A stretch of DNA of 39,300 bases from a bacterium (Candidatus Gribaldobacteria) CG10_big_fil_rev_8_21_14_0_10_37_21 (GCA_002773495.1 PFAX01000037.1:1-39300); one strand, 5' to 3'; positions 8,622 through 16,368 are shown, numbered from the stretch's first letter. Numbers and translations are program-made. Notes: a model not told the origin generated them from the sequence alone.

Positions 8622-9038
8622 TTAAATTTCTGTGCTTCTTGTGCCTATTTCAATCCGCGAGCTCATGCTTCGCAAACGGCTTTCTGGGGCTATTTTTAAG
8701 GCCTGGGGGCCTTCGGGCTTGGGCTGAACTCTTTTAACAAAGCGGATTGGGGCGGCTGTTTCTTTTTTTGACCAAGTATAAAGACGGTTTGAAAGCAAAA
8801 AACGAAATAAATAACCAGCTAAATCAGGCAGAGTATTGCCGTTTATTTTAACAAAAGCGCCAGCGATAAAAGCCAAAGTCAAAACAATCGCTATCATCAC
8901 GGTTAAGGCCTTGGGCAAAACATACCATAAAATAAAAATAATAAAGCCCAAAGCCCCCATCACAGCTAACTTTTTAAAGGTTAGCCCAAAAGCGATGGTT
9001 GACTCTCTTTCTAAAAATTTTGGCACTGTAAATTGCAA
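8622..9038 (-). CDS. PrgI family (VirB3-like) inner-membrane T4SS protein
   Basis: A 138-residue protein beginning MQFTVPKFLERESTIAFG, the usual PrgI-family opening in which PxFLexe precedes the membrane region. Two adjacent hydrophobic helices at about 24-44 and 46-64 form a hairpin, followed by a LPDLAGYLFRFLLSNRLYTW segment and a basic, probably cytoplasmic tail. PrgI/VirB3 proteins anchor the VirB4 ATPase at the inner membrane. It is the first gene of the secretion operon, directly behind an extended -10 promoter. Confidence 0.88.
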   Translation of the reverse strand: MQFTVPKFLERESTIAFGLTFKKLAVMGALGFIIFILWYVLPKALTVMIAIVLTLAFIAGAFVKINGNTLPDLAGYLFRFLLSNRLYTWSKKETAAPIRFVKRVQPKPEGPQALKIAPESRLRSMSSRIEIGTRSTEI

Positions 9039-9060
9039 AATAGTTTGTGGTTATTTTTTT

Positions 9061-9090
9061 ATTATACCATAAATAAATACAAACAAAAAA
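9061..9090 (-). promoter_or_regulatory. Extended -10 promoter of the secretion operon
   Basis: On the minus strand TGG precedes TATAAT (9066-9061), an extended -10 element. No good -35 hexamer is visible; a T-rich stretch stands about 17 bases upstream. It lies 23-28 bases before the PrgI ATG. Confidence 0.5.
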
Positions 9091-9125
9091 GCTTCCTCTG
9101 GGGAAAACTTTTTCATCTTTAAAAG

Positions 9126-9152
9126 AAAAACAGGACAGAAATGCCTGTTTTT
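9126..9152 (-). terminator. Hairpin terminator after jag, probably bidirectional
   Basis: AAAAACAGG (9126-9134) pairs with CCTGTTTTT (9144-9152) around a nine-base loop. A T-run follows on both strands. It ends the rpmH-to-jag block on minus and separates it from the secretion operon. Confidence 0.6.
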
Positions 9153-9165
9153 TTATTTGCTTTTT

Positions 9166-9207
9166 CTACCTGCTACCAACCTGCCTGCCGGCAGGCAGGG
9201 CTACTTA
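9166..9207. repeat. Dispersed palindromic repeat, copy A
   Basis: The core is a perfect 20-base palindrome, CCTGCCTGCC (9180-9189) followed by GGCAGGCAGG (9190-9199). It is flanked by CTACC / GGTAG-type sequence (TTGGTAGCAGGTAG on the minus strand). It abuts and slightly overlaps the stop codon of jag. Related copies lie at 10454-10512 and 31628-31676. Confidence 0.8.
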
Positions 9208-9717
9208 CTCTTTGCTTGATTTGATAACTATTTTTCGATTAGGGCTTTCACCAATACTTTCTGTTGTAACATCACTTCTGTTTTCTAAGGCCAAGTGAAT
9301 AACCCTTCTATCAAAAGAAGACATTTCAGGTAAAACACATTCTTTTTTTTCTAAAGCAACTTTGTCAGCTGACTCATTGGCTAAGCCCTTTAAATATCTT
9401 TCTTTGTTGGCTCGGTATTGGTTAACATCAAGCCGTAAAAATATGTTCAAGCCCACTTTTTTCTTAAAAATCCTTTTTAAGAGACATTGTAAATCAGCTA
9501 AGGTTTGGCCCTGCTTGCCAATAAGCGCCTGGGCTTCTTGGGAATCTATTCTTAAATCAACCTGCCAACCAGTGTTGTCTGAAAGATCACCTAAAATATC
9601 TTTTTCTTCTTGCTCTTGAACTTCATTTAAAGCAACATCAAATACTGCAGAAAAACCGGCTTTTTTAAAAAACTCTTCAGTAATTTTTTGAATTTGTTTT
9701 TGAATCTTTGTTTTCAT
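9205..9717 (-). CDS. jag: KH/R3H-domain RNA-binding protein Jag (KhpB, SpoIIIJ-associated)
   Basis: A 170-residue protein with a KH domain carrying the GxxG-type loop in ALIGKQGQTLADLQ (about residues 62-75). An R3H domain follows, recognisable from MSSFDRRVIHLAL and the ending SIGESPNRKIVI. Jag/KhpB binds RNA in the cytoplasm and influences cell elongation and division in other bacteria. The ATG overlaps the yidC stop by four bases, the classical yidC-jag arrangement beside the origin. A palindromic repeat and a terminator follow directly. Confidence 0.93.
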   Translation of the reverse strand: MKTKIQKQIQKITEEFFKKAGFSAVFDVALNEVQEQEEKDILGDLSDNTGWQVDLRIDSQEAQALIGKQGQTLADLQCLLKRIFKKKVGLNIFLRLDVNQYRANKERYLKGLANESADKVALEKKECVLPEMSSFDRRVIHLALENRSDVTTESIGESPNRKIVIKSSKE

Positions 9718-10448
9718 ATTTTTTGCTTGATTTTTTTAAAATTCCTTTCCATGATAAAATGCTCCCCTAAAGAAAATAAAACACTGAAAAACCAATACAC
9801 CCCGACAACAATCCCTGTTTTATAAATAATAAAAAAGGTTATTAAAGGAAAGATAAAAAGGGCTTGTTTTTGCATCATGGAACCAAAATCTAAATTAGAA
9901 CCGCTTTTCTGCTTAGGGGCTCCTTTGAAGCTAATTTTTGATTGCCAAAATTGAGCCAAGGCGGCTAAAATCGCCAGAGTTAAAATAAATGCCTTGCTGT
10001 TTGCTGAAAAAACCCAAAAGACCTGCTGGGGGATTGCTCCGGGATTGGGCACAAAAGAATAAAGAAACTTATCTATATTTTCAATTGTTAACCCTGAGGT
10101 AAAAACCCGATATAAAGCAATGACAATTGGTAATTGGATTAGAAGGGGCAAACAACCAGAGGTCGGGCTGATTTCTTCTTTTTTATAAAGCTCTAAGAGG
10201 GCAACATTTTGTTCAGTTAAATTACCTTTATGTTTTTGCTTAATTTCAGCTATTTGCGGGTTTATCTTTTGCATTTGCTTCTGCGACCTCAAGGCCTTCA
10301 AGGAAAGCGGGAAAAGCGCCACTTTAACTATTAAAGTCAAAAAAACGATGGCTAACCCTAAGTCCCCAACAATTGAATATAATAAAACAAGCCCATTTAA
10401 AAAAGGAGCGAATAAAAAAGTATAAAATGCTTGAAAAAGAAAATTCAT
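9714..10448 (-). CDS. yidC: Membrane protein insertase YidC/Oxa1 family
   Basis: A 244-residue membrane protein, short like the Gram-positive type and without the large periplasmic domain of E. coli YidC. Hydrophobic helices are visible at the N-terminus (about 15-50, GDLGLAIVFLTLIVKVALFPL), near 100-115 (CLPLLIQLPIVIALYRVF), near 150-165 and near 200-230. The charged hairpin after helix 1 (LRSQKQMQKINPQIAEIKQKHKG) is characteristic of the family. It inserts membrane proteins with or without SecYEG. It overlaps jag by four bases and lies downstream of yidD, rnpA and rpmH. Confidence 0.95.
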   Translation of the reverse strand: MNFLFQAFYTFLFAPFLNGLVLLYSIVGDLGLAIVFLTLIVKVALFPLSLKALRSQKQMQKINPQIAEIKQKHKGNLTEQNVALLELYKKEEISPTSGCLPLLIQLPIVIALYRVFTSGLTIENIDKFLYSFVPNPGAIPQQVFWVFSANSKAFILTLAILAALAQFWQSKISFKGAPKQKSGSNLDFGSMMQKQALFIFPLITFFIIYKTGIVVGVYWFFSVLFSLGEHFIMERNFKKIKQKI

Positions 10449-10453
10449 AAATT

Positions 10454-10512
10454 AGTAAGTAGTATGTAGTCCTGCCTGCCGAGGCAGAGTAGGCAAGTTG
10501 GTAGTAAGTAGA
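10454..10512. repeat. Dispersed palindromic repeat, copy B
   Basis: Located between yidD and yidC. It contains GTAGTCCTGCCTGCCGAGGC and a following GTAGGCAAGTTGGTAGTAAG. The TCCTGCCTGCCG core, the TTGGTAG arm and the outer GTAG motifs match copies A and C. The right half of the palindrome is imperfect, so this copy is probably older. Confidence 0.72.
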
Positions 10513-10513
10513 G

Positions 10514-10747
10514 CTAAAACAGGTAAAAGTAGGGGAGGTCAACGCCACCCTTGCTTAAAGGCGAACAATGTAATACCCTCCAAAAGGACTTTACTAACCC
10601 TTTAAGGGCACCATATTTTTTGACAGCCAAAATGGCGTAGTTAGAACAGGTGGGCTCAAAACGACAATGCCCCTTTAATAAAAAGGGGGGGACGATCTTC
10701 TGGTATGTCCTGACTAACCCAATAACTAATTTTTGCAAAGAATTCAT
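10514..10747 (-). CDS. yidD: Membrane protein insertion efficiency factor YidD
   Basis: A 77-residue protein with the family hallmark CRFEPTCSNYA at about residues 28-38 and the downstream GLVKSFWRVLHCSPLSKGGVD. An N-terminal amphipathic helix (LQKLVIGLVRTYQKIV) would sit on the membrane. YidD assists YidC-dependent insertion. It lies directly after rnpA in the usual rpmH-rnpA-yidD-yidC order; a dispersed repeat separates it from yidC. Confidence 0.95.
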   Translation of the reverse strand: MNSLQKLVIGLVRTYQKIVPPFLLKGHCRFEPTCSNYAILAVKKYGALKGLVKSFWRVLHCSPLSKGGVDLPYFYLF

Positions 10748-10750
10748 TGT

Positions 10751-11107
10751 TTATTTCCCCTTTAAAAGACCTGCTTTTTTAAGGGTGCTTTCTGTTTGTT
10801 TTTTAAGCCAATCAAAAGGTTTTTCTAAAAACTCTTTTTTAAAGAAAAAAACAAGCCAAACCTCAGAGCTTATCTCCGGAAAAAGGTCTTTCAAGATATG
10901 TCGCATCCTTCTTTTGGCTTTATTCCTTTGGATGGCCTTTGGGAAAACCTTTTTTGAGCAAAGAAAAGCTACTTTCGGCAAGCCCGGCGATTCTGATTGA
11001 TTAGGCAAGAACTTAAAAGAAAAAACTTCACTGTAAACACTTTTCCCTTTTTTTAGAACCAATTCAATCTCTTTTTTCTTTTTAAGGACTTGCACTCTTT
11101 TTAACAT
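10751..11107 (-). CDS. rnpA: Ribonuclease P protein component
   Basis: A 118-residue basic protein with the RNR-type motif as RNKAKRRMRHIL near residues 60-71 and the preceding VAFLCSKKVFPKAI strand. It is the protein cofactor of the RNase P ribozyme that matures tRNA 5' ends. It starts four bases after the rpmH stop and is followed three bases later by yidD, so it is almost certainly translated from the rpmH transcript. Length and position are normal. Confidence 0.93.
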   Translation of the reverse strand: MLKRVQVLKKKKEIELVLKKGKSVYSEVFSFKFLPNQSESPGLPKVAFLCSKKVFPKAIQRNKAKRRMRHILKDLFPEISSEVWLVFFFKKEFLEKPFDWLKKQTESTLKKAGLLKGK

Positions 11108-11111
11108 TTGA

Positions 11112-11246
11112 TTAAACGGTTAACTTTTTTCTGCCCTTTGCCCTTCTTTTAACTATCACTCTCTTGCCTGCTTTTGTTCTGGCTCTCTTTAAAAAGCCAT
11201 GGGTTCTAGCTCTTTTCTTTTTTTTGGGTTGATATGTTGTACTCAT
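11112..11246 (-). CDS. rpmH: 50S ribosomal protein L34
   Basis: The 44-residue protein starts MSTTYQPKKKKRARTHGFLK and carries the invariant L34 continuation (RARTKAGKRVIVKRRAKGRK). A longer in-frame reading from 11300 adds residues unlike any L34 and would start upstream of the promoter, so ATG 11246 is chosen. L34 is in the large ribosomal subunit. As usual it heads the rnpA-yidD-yidC-jag block and diverges from dnaA. Confidence 0.96.
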   Translation of the reverse strand: MSTTYQPKKKKRARTHGFLKRARTKAGKRVIVKRRAKGRKKLTV

Positions 11247-11261
11247 AAATTTGATTAATTT

Positions 11262-11290
11262 AGTATAACTTAATATAGCAGATATTACAA
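11262..11290 (-). promoter_or_regulatory. Promoter of the rpmH operon
   Basis: On the minus strand TTGTAA (11290-11285) and TATACT (11267-11262) are separated by exactly 17 bases. The rpmH ATG lies about 15 bases after the -10, so the leader is very short. Confidence 0.65.
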
Positions 11291-11321
11291 AATAAGCCAA
11301 TAGGTCTTATAGGTCTATGAG

Positions 11322-11350
11322 TTTTACACAAAATACACAAGTTTTACACA
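11322..11350 (+). promoter_or_regulatory. Three phased DnaA-box-like sites upstream of dnaA
   Basis: TTTTACACA (11322-11330), AAATACACA (11331-11339) and TTTTACACA (11342-11350) stand in the same orientation about one helical turn apart. They resemble degenerate TTATCCACA boxes. The cluster lies between the divergent rpmH and dnaA promoters, where DnaA autoregulation or origin binding is common. Confidence 0.5.
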
Positions 11351-11393
11351 TATTCTTAACATAAAATATTTTTCAGTTGATTTTATTGGCAGT

Positions 11394-11422
11394 TTGCATT
11401 ATGCTTATAAAAGGTAGATAAT
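11394..11422 (+). promoter_or_regulatory. Promoter of dnaA
   Basis: TTGCAT (11394-11399) and GATAAT (11417-11422) have a 17-base spacer. Transcription would begin near 11429, giving a leader of roughly 30 bases before the dnaA ATG at 11463. Confidence 0.5.
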
Positions 11423-11462
11423 AGGCACAAGAGAATACTTAACCATCTTAATTCAATTAATT

Positions 11463-12830
11463 ATGCAAAACGAAGAGCTTTGGCAATCAGTTTTAGGGCA
11501 GGTCCAGTTTGCCGTTTCAAAGGCAAATTTTGCGACTTGGTTTAGAAACACCAAAATTGTTTCCAGTGAAAACGGAGAAGTGGTTATTTCTGTGCCAAAT
11601 GCTTTTTCTAAAGAATGGCTTTCAAATAAATATAACTCTTTAATTTTAAAAATCTTAAGAACAAGTGATAATAATATTCGCTTGATTAATTTCACTGTTG
11701 ATTCCCCGGCCTTACAACAAAAGCAAAACAAACCCCAAAAGATCAAAGAGGATCCCTCTGACCAACTTCAATTTCAAGAATTCAAGGTTAACCAAGAAAC
11801 CAACCTTAATCCTTCTTATCTTTTTGATAATTTTGTTGTTGGCTCTTTTAATGAATTAGCCCACGCAGCTACTTGGGCTACCTCTGAAAGCCCAGGTACC
11901 GTTTATAATCCCCTATTTATTTATGGAGGCGTTGGTTTGGGAAAAACCCACCTTTTACAAGCAGCTGGCAACAGGGCTATCTCCCTTTTCCCTGAAAAAA
12001 AGATAACCTATATCGCTGCTGAAAGATTTATTTCAAAAATAGTTGAAGCAATTCGCAACCAAGAGATAGAATCTCTAAAAAAGAAATTTTCTCAAGTAGA
12101 CATTTTAATTATTGATGATGTTCAGTTCTTCGCTGGTAAAGATAAAACTCAAGAGGAGTTTTTTCATATTTACAATAATTTATACCAAAACGGCAAACAG
12201 ATTATTCTTTCCTCTGACAGGCCCCCTTCAGCCATTCCAGCCATCACAGAAAGGTTACGGTCAAGGTTTGAGGGTGGGATGATAGCTGATATTGGCACTC
12301 CTGACTTCGAAACTAGGTTGGCTATTTTAAAGTCAAAATGTGAACAAAAAAACATTACTTTAGCCAATGATGTTCTTGATTATATCGCTAATAACATCCA
12401 AAAAAACATCAGAGAGTTAGAGGGTTCTTTAAATCGGCTTTTGGTTTACCAAAAAATCAACCAGAAAATGCCTGACATAGAGCAGACAAAAAAACTTTTA
12501 CAGGGGCTCACCTCTTCTCAAAGAAAATCAACTAGCCCAAAAAGAATTTTACAAGTAGTGGCTAATTTCTACGATTTAAAACAAGACGACCTTCTAACTT
12601 TAACTAGGAGAAAAGAAATTGTCAGACCCCGCCAAATTGCTATGTATCTTTTAAGAACAGAATTGAACGAGTCATTCCCTTCTATTGGCAGAAAATTTCA
12701 AGGTAAAGACCACACCACAGCGATGTATGCTTGCACCAAAATATCACAAAGAATAGAAGAAGACAATGCCCTTTCAATAGATGTTAATTTGATTAAGCAA
12801 AGAATTTATAGCGAGCCAGAAAACTCTTGA
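11463..12830 (+). CDS. dnaA: Chromosomal replication initiator protein DnaA
   Basis: 455 residues, normal length. Domain I is at the N-terminus (ELWQSVLGQVQ... ATWFRN). The AAA+ domain has Walker A GGVGLGKTH at 155-163, Walker B ILIIDDVQFF and the arginine-finger region RLRSRFEGG. Domain IV carries the DNA-binding signature GKDHTTAMYA preceded by RPRQIAMYLLR. DnaA melts oriC and loads the helicase. It diverges from rpmH and is followed by an intergenic region with DnaA-box-like sites and then dnaN. This is the classical bacterial origin arrangement, so the gene marks replication position zero. Confidence 0.98.
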   Translation: MQNEELWQSVLGQVQFAVSKANFATWFRNTKIVSSENGEVVISVPNAFSKEWLSNKYNSLILKILRTSDNNIRLINFTVDSPALQQKQNKPQKIKEDPSDQLQFQEFKVNQETNLNPSYLFDNFVVGSFNELAHAATWATSESPGTVYNPLFIYGGVGLGKTHLLQAAGNRAISLFPEKKITYIAAERFISKIVEAIRNQEIESLKKKFSQVDILIIDDVQFFAGKDKTQEEFFHIYNNLYQNGKQIILSSDRPPSAIPAITERLRSRFEGGMIADIGTPDFETRLAILKSKCEQKNITLANDVLDYIANNIQKNIRELEGSLNRLLVYQKINQKMPDIEQTKKLLQGLTSSQRKSTSPKRILQVVANFYDLKQDDLLTLTRRKEIVRPRQIAMYLLRTELNESFPSIGRKFQGKDHTTAMYACTKISQRIEEDNALSIDVNLIKQRIYSEPENS

Positions 12831-12873
12831 AAACCTGTTGATAAACAATAAGTAAAAAGAGGAGAACAAATTA

Positions 12874-12943
12874 AATGCTTTTAAAAAAGAAAATTTGTCC
12901 AGTTTTATCCCCAACAAATTAAGGTTTCTTTTTTAAAAGCATT
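12874..12943. repeat. 19-bp perfect inverted repeat with DnaA-box loop
   Basis: The arm at 12874-12892 (AATGCTTTT, A-run, GAAA) is perfectly complementary to 12925-12943. An inner stem ATTTGT (12893-12898) / ACAAAT (12914-12919) extends it. The 15-base loop (12899-12913) holds TTATCCCCA. There is no T-run after the stem, so it does not look like a standard terminator of dnaA. Confidence 0.85.
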
Positions 12944-13040
12944 ACCAAATAGCCCAGTAAAATCAAAAAAAAACGAACTAATCCACTTTTACCCATGACT
13001 AATAACAATAATAAGTTTTAAATTTTAAAAAAATAATTAT

Positions 13041-13046
13041 TATAAT
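13041..13046 (+). promoter_or_regulatory. -10 element of dnaN, leaderless arrangement
   Basis: A perfect TATAAT lies only eight bases before the dnaN ATG (13055), so the transcript would begin at or next to the start codon. No convincing -35 is visible in the A/T-rich upstream sequence. Confidence 0.5.
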
Positions 13047-13054
13047 TAAACCCT

Positions 13055-14188
13055 ATGAAAACAGAAGTTTTAACAGAAAATTTTAAAAAGGCCTTGTTGT
13101 CTTGTGAAAAAATAGCCAAAAAAAGCTTATCTTTGCCTATTCTTCAAAATCTTTTAATGAAAACAGAAGGCACTTTTTTAGCTTTAACTTCAACTAATTT
13201 AGAAACAAGTTTAGTTTGGAGAGTTTTAGCTAAAACAACAAAACAGGGCGAGGCGCTTTTACCAGCTAATTTTTTAGCAAGCTTAATTTCTCTCTTAAAA
13301 ACGAATAAATTAGAATTTTCTGTTGAGAAAAATAACCTAATTTTAACCTCAGAGGAAGAGGAGTTTCAAATTCAAGGGCAAAACCCAGAAGATTTTCCTA
13401 TAATCCCTAAAATTGATAAAACAGAGTTTTTTAAAATTTCTTCAGCGGAACTAACAAATGCCCTTTGTGCTGTAATAGAATTGCCCTCACAAAGCCAGAT
13501 AAAACCAGAGATTTCAGGGGTTTTATTTAGCTTTAATAAAAAAATTTTAAAAATTGTCGCTACCGATAGTTTCCGCTTAGCTGAAAAGACAATTTCTTTA
13601 ACCGAGGTTTCTTTAAAAAACAAGGAAATTACTAGCTTTATTTTACCTCAAAATTCAGCTCGGGAAATTCTTAATGTTTTTTCAGGAGAGGAGCTTCCGG
13701 TAGTAGTTTATTTTTCTTCAAATTATGTTTTATTTGAAACAAACAGCCCCTCTTCTCAAGAAAAAATAGAGCTTTCTAGCCGCCTAATAGAAGGGCAATA
13801 CCCGAATTATCAAGAAATTATTCCTCAAAAAAGCAGTTTGAAAATTAAGGTTAAAAAAGAAGAGTTTTTAAGTCAAATAAAAAAAGCAGGCCTGTTTTCT
13901 TCTAAGTCGCAAGAAATCAAACTTACCGCTTTGCCCCAGGAGTCAAAAATAAAGATATTCTCCCAAAATGTTGAAACAGGCAGAAATGAATCATATTTAG
14001 GGGGCGATGTAACTGGTAAAGAAATGGAAGTTTCTTTTAATTTTAAGTTTTTAATTGCCGGCATCAATATTCTTAAAAGTTCTGAAGTTATCTTAGACCT
14101 TTTAAGCGAAGATAAAGCCGGTGTTTTAAGGCCGGTTGGAGATACTTCTTTAATTTATATTTTAATGCCTATTAAAAGCAGTTATTAG
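13055..14188 (+). CDS. dnaN: DNA polymerase III beta subunit (sliding clamp)
   Basis: 377 residues with the three-repeat clamp layout. Recognisable segments are KISLSLPILQNLL-like sequence near the start (here KKSLSLPILQNLLMK), the mid-protein RLIEGQYPNYQEIIP, and the C-terminal GDTSLIYILMPIKSSY, the usual clamp ending. The homodimeric ring tethers the replicative polymerase. The gene follows dnaA across the putative origin and appears to have its own leaderless promoter. It converges with the penicillin-binding protein gene 20 bases downstream, with no obvious terminator between them. Confidence 0.96.
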   Translation: MKTEVLTENFKKALLSCEKIAKKSLSLPILQNLLMKTEGTFLALTSTNLETSLVWRVLAKTTKQGEALLPANFLASLISLLKTNKLEFSVEKNNLILTSEEEEFQIQGQNPEDFPIIPKIDKTEFFKISSAELTNALCAVIELPSQSQIKPEISGVLFSFNKKILKIVATDSFRLAEKTISLTEVSLKNKEITSFILPQNSAREILNVFSGEELPVVVYFSSNYVLFETNSPSSQEKIELSSRLIEGQYPNYQEIIPQKSSLKIKVKKEEFLSQIKKAGLFSSKSQEIKLTALPQESKIKIFSQNVETGRNESYLGGDVTGKEMEVSFNFKFLIAGINILKSSEVILDLLSEDKAGVLRPVGDTSLIYILMPIKSSY

Positions 14189-14208
14189 AAATAATTTTGT
14201 GGCTATCT

Positions 14209-16329
14209 CTAATACCAAGAGAGCCAGTTTTGAACACCAGCTTCCCAATTGGCAAATTGAGAATCCGCTTGAGATGTGCCACTACCAGTAGGGTTGTCCT
14301 TATTAAGATAGTACAAGAGAGAATGGTTGCCTAAAAATGAACCATCTAAAACACTTTTTCCTGTATAAGTTTTTTGCGGGGCTATAAAGGGCTCTGTTTT
14401 TATTTGATCTAATGCCTGAAGTATAAAATTTTTCCAAAGGGGGGCTGCTATGCTCGCTGATGCTCTTGTCATGGAGGTATTGTTGTTGTTCCCGGCCCAA
14501 GTGCCCACAACTAAAGTTGGGGTATAACCAATTGTCCAAGCATCTTTATATTCTTGGGTGGTGCCTGTTTTAACGGCAGCTTGGATGTTGTCGCCTAAAA
14601 ACAAAGGTGAATTCCAGCCAAACATAGGGGCTCTAGCTACATTATCAGAAAGCATATCATTAATTTGGCGAGCTATTTCTTGGGGCATAATTTTTACCCT
14701 TTTTACTTGCATTTTTTCTAAAATACGGCCATCTCCATCTTGGATTTCTTGAATGAAATTAAGAGAGCTTTTAACTCCGTCGTTAGCAAAAACAGAATAA
14801 CCTAAGGTCATTTCAAGCAATTTTACTTCGCCCCCACCTAAAACTAAAGCTAAGCCATAGTTTTCTTCGCCCTTTAAGGTAGAAATTCCAAACTTTTTCA
14901 CCCATTCTAAAGCATTTTTTAGGCCAGCTAAATAAAGAACTTTAACAGCCGGGACATTTCTGGATTGAGCTAAAGCATTTTTTAGAGTTATTTGCCCTAT
15001 AAAAAGCCCATCATAATTATGGGGATGGTAGCAATCTTGGTTATATCTGTCTTTTGATTGTAAGCCGTTGCCTGAACAATTATAATTAAACTCTGTAAAA
15101 GCGTCCCAGAGATAAGTTTGAGGGGTGAAACCTTCAGAGAGAGCTAAACTATAAACAAATGGCTTGAAGGCCGATCCAGGTTGTCGTAAGCTCAAGGTAG
15201 TGTTTACTTGTGGGTCGAAAAGGCAATCCTTGCCAGAAACGCACCCTAAAGGCAATGATTGGGCAAAATAATCCTTTGAACCAACCATAGCTAAAAGTTC
15301 GCCTGTTTTAGGGTTTAAAGCAATTAAAGCCCCGTTGTTGGTATTAGCATATTTTGAGGCCTCAACTCCCTCTTTAATAACTCTTTCAGCTTTTACTTGT
15401 AAAGAATAATCTAAAGTTGTGATAACCTTTAAGCCAGCCCTTTGCAGGTACTCTTTAGTATATTTTGTTTCCAGATAATCCTTAACAAACATTACAAAAT
15501 GGGGCGCCTTAAAAGTATTTTCTTTTTCTTGAAAAACAAGTTTTTCCTTTTTTGCTATCTCACACTCCTCTTTAGTTAAAAAGTCAATTTTAACCATATT
15601 GTCTAAAACAAAATCCTTTCTTTTTAAAAGGTCATCTATGTTTTGACCATAAGGAGACAATCTAGTGGGCGATTGGATTAAAGCGACAAGTGTGGCGGCT
15701 TGGGCTAAAGAAAGCGAAGCGGCTGGCTGATTAAAAAATTGTTGAGAAGCTGTTTCAACCCCATAAAGATTACCCCCAAGCGGGATTAGGTTTAAATACC
15801 ATTCCATAATTTGCTCTTTTGAGTATCTTCTCTCCAATTCTAAAGTTAAAAGCAATTCCCTAGTTTTGCGTTTAAGGGTTCTATTTTGGGTTAAAAAGTA
15901 TGAACGAATGAGCTGTTGAGAGATGGTAGATGCCCCTTGAGTTATTTTTTGGAGTTTTAGGTCATACAGAAGTGCTCTCGCTATGCCCTTAAGGTCAAAG
16001 CCAGAATGAATATAGAAACTTTTGTCTTCAGTCGCTATCAGTGCCTTAGGGAGATAGTCAGGTAAGGCGGAGAGTTTTATAACAGTTCTTTTTTCTTCGC
16101 CAGCTATTTCATATAAAAGCATTTCACCTGTTCTGTCATAGATTTTAGTTGATTGGGGGATAAGACCTTCGTCAAACTTTTCAGGACGAGGTAAATCCTT
16201 AATAAAATACAAAAAAAGCAAAGCGGGCAGAAAAAGAGTTAAAAATAAAAAAATCAAAAATCCTTTTAAGATGCTTTTAAAGATATTTTTTTTCCTGATA
16301 ATAGTTTTATTTTTATTTTGTTTAGACAT
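14209..16329 (-). CDS. Class A penicillin-binding protein (PBP1A-type transglycosylase/transpeptidase)
   Basis: 706 residues. A basic N-terminus and one membrane helix (about 20-44) anchor it. The GT51 transglycosylase domain shows ALIATEDKSFYIHSGFD with the catalytic Glu at about 101 and the GASTISQQLIR motif. The transpeptidase domain has the SxxK serine in GSAFKPFVYSL, SRN in AQSRNVPAVKV and KTG in VKTGTTQEYKDAWTIGYTP. It polymerises and crosslinks peptidoglycan outside the membrane. Its only near neighbour on the same strand is the acidic microprotein, from which a strong hairpin separates it. The window also carries a Mur ligase and an LD/DD peptidase, so the cell makes a crosslinked wall. 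Confidence 0.95.
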   Translation of the reverse strand: MSKQNKNKTIIRKKNIFKSILKGFLIFLFLTLFLPALLFLYFIKDLPRPEKFDEGLIPQSTKIYDRTGEMLLYEIAGEEKRTVIKLSALPDYLPKALIATEDKSFYIHSGFDLKGIARALLYDLKLQKITQGASTISQQLIRSYFLTQNRTLKRKTRELLLTLELERRYSKEQIMEWYLNLIPLGGNLYGVETASQQFFNQPAASLSLAQAATLVALIQSPTRLSPYGQNIDDLLKRKDFVLDNMVKIDFLTKEECEIAKKEKLVFQEKENTFKAPHFVMFVKDYLETKYTKEYLQRAGLKVITTLDYSLQVKAERVIKEGVEASKYANTNNGALIALNPKTGELLAMVGSKDYFAQSLPLGCVSGKDCLFDPQVNTTLSLRQPGSAFKPFVYSLALSEGFTPQTYLWDAFTEFNYNCSGNGLQSKDRYNQDCYHPHNYDGLFIGQITLKNALAQSRNVPAVKVLYLAGLKNALEWVKKFGISTLKGEENYGLALVLGGGEVKLLEMTLGYSVFANDGVKSSLNFIQEIQDGDGRILEKMQVKRVKIMPQEIARQINDMLSDNVARAPMFGWNSPLFLGDNIQAAVKTGTTQEYKDAWTIGYTPTLVVGTWAGNNNNTSMTRASASIAAPLWKNFILQALDQIKTEPFIAPQKTYTGKSVLDGSFLGNHSLLYYLNKDNPTGSGTSQADSQFANWEAGVQNWLSWY

Positions 16330-16368
16330 GAGAAATATTTAAATATACTTAAATTATTGTAGCAGTTA

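Larger units (their letters stand above)
12836..13054. other. Candidate oriC between dnaA and dnaN
   Basis: This gene-free 220-base region starts with TGTTGATAA (12836-12844), the reverse complement of TTATCAACA and one mismatch from the consensus DnaA box. A second near-box, TTATCCCCA, is at 12905-12913 in the loop of a long inverted repeat. The right end (about 13015-13050) is almost pure A/T and could act as the unwinding element. Location between dnaA and dnaN supports an origin; cumulative GC skew was not computed. Confidence 0.62.

Noticed and set aside
9166..9207. CRISPR-like repeats (palindromic GCAGGCAGG units)
   Set aside because: Copies are single and kilobases apart, with no regular spacers and no cas genes.
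11247..11300. N-terminally extended L34 starting at 11300
   Set aside because: The extension contains no L34 residues and would begin upstream of the promoter -10; MSTTYQPKKKKR is the normal L34 start.
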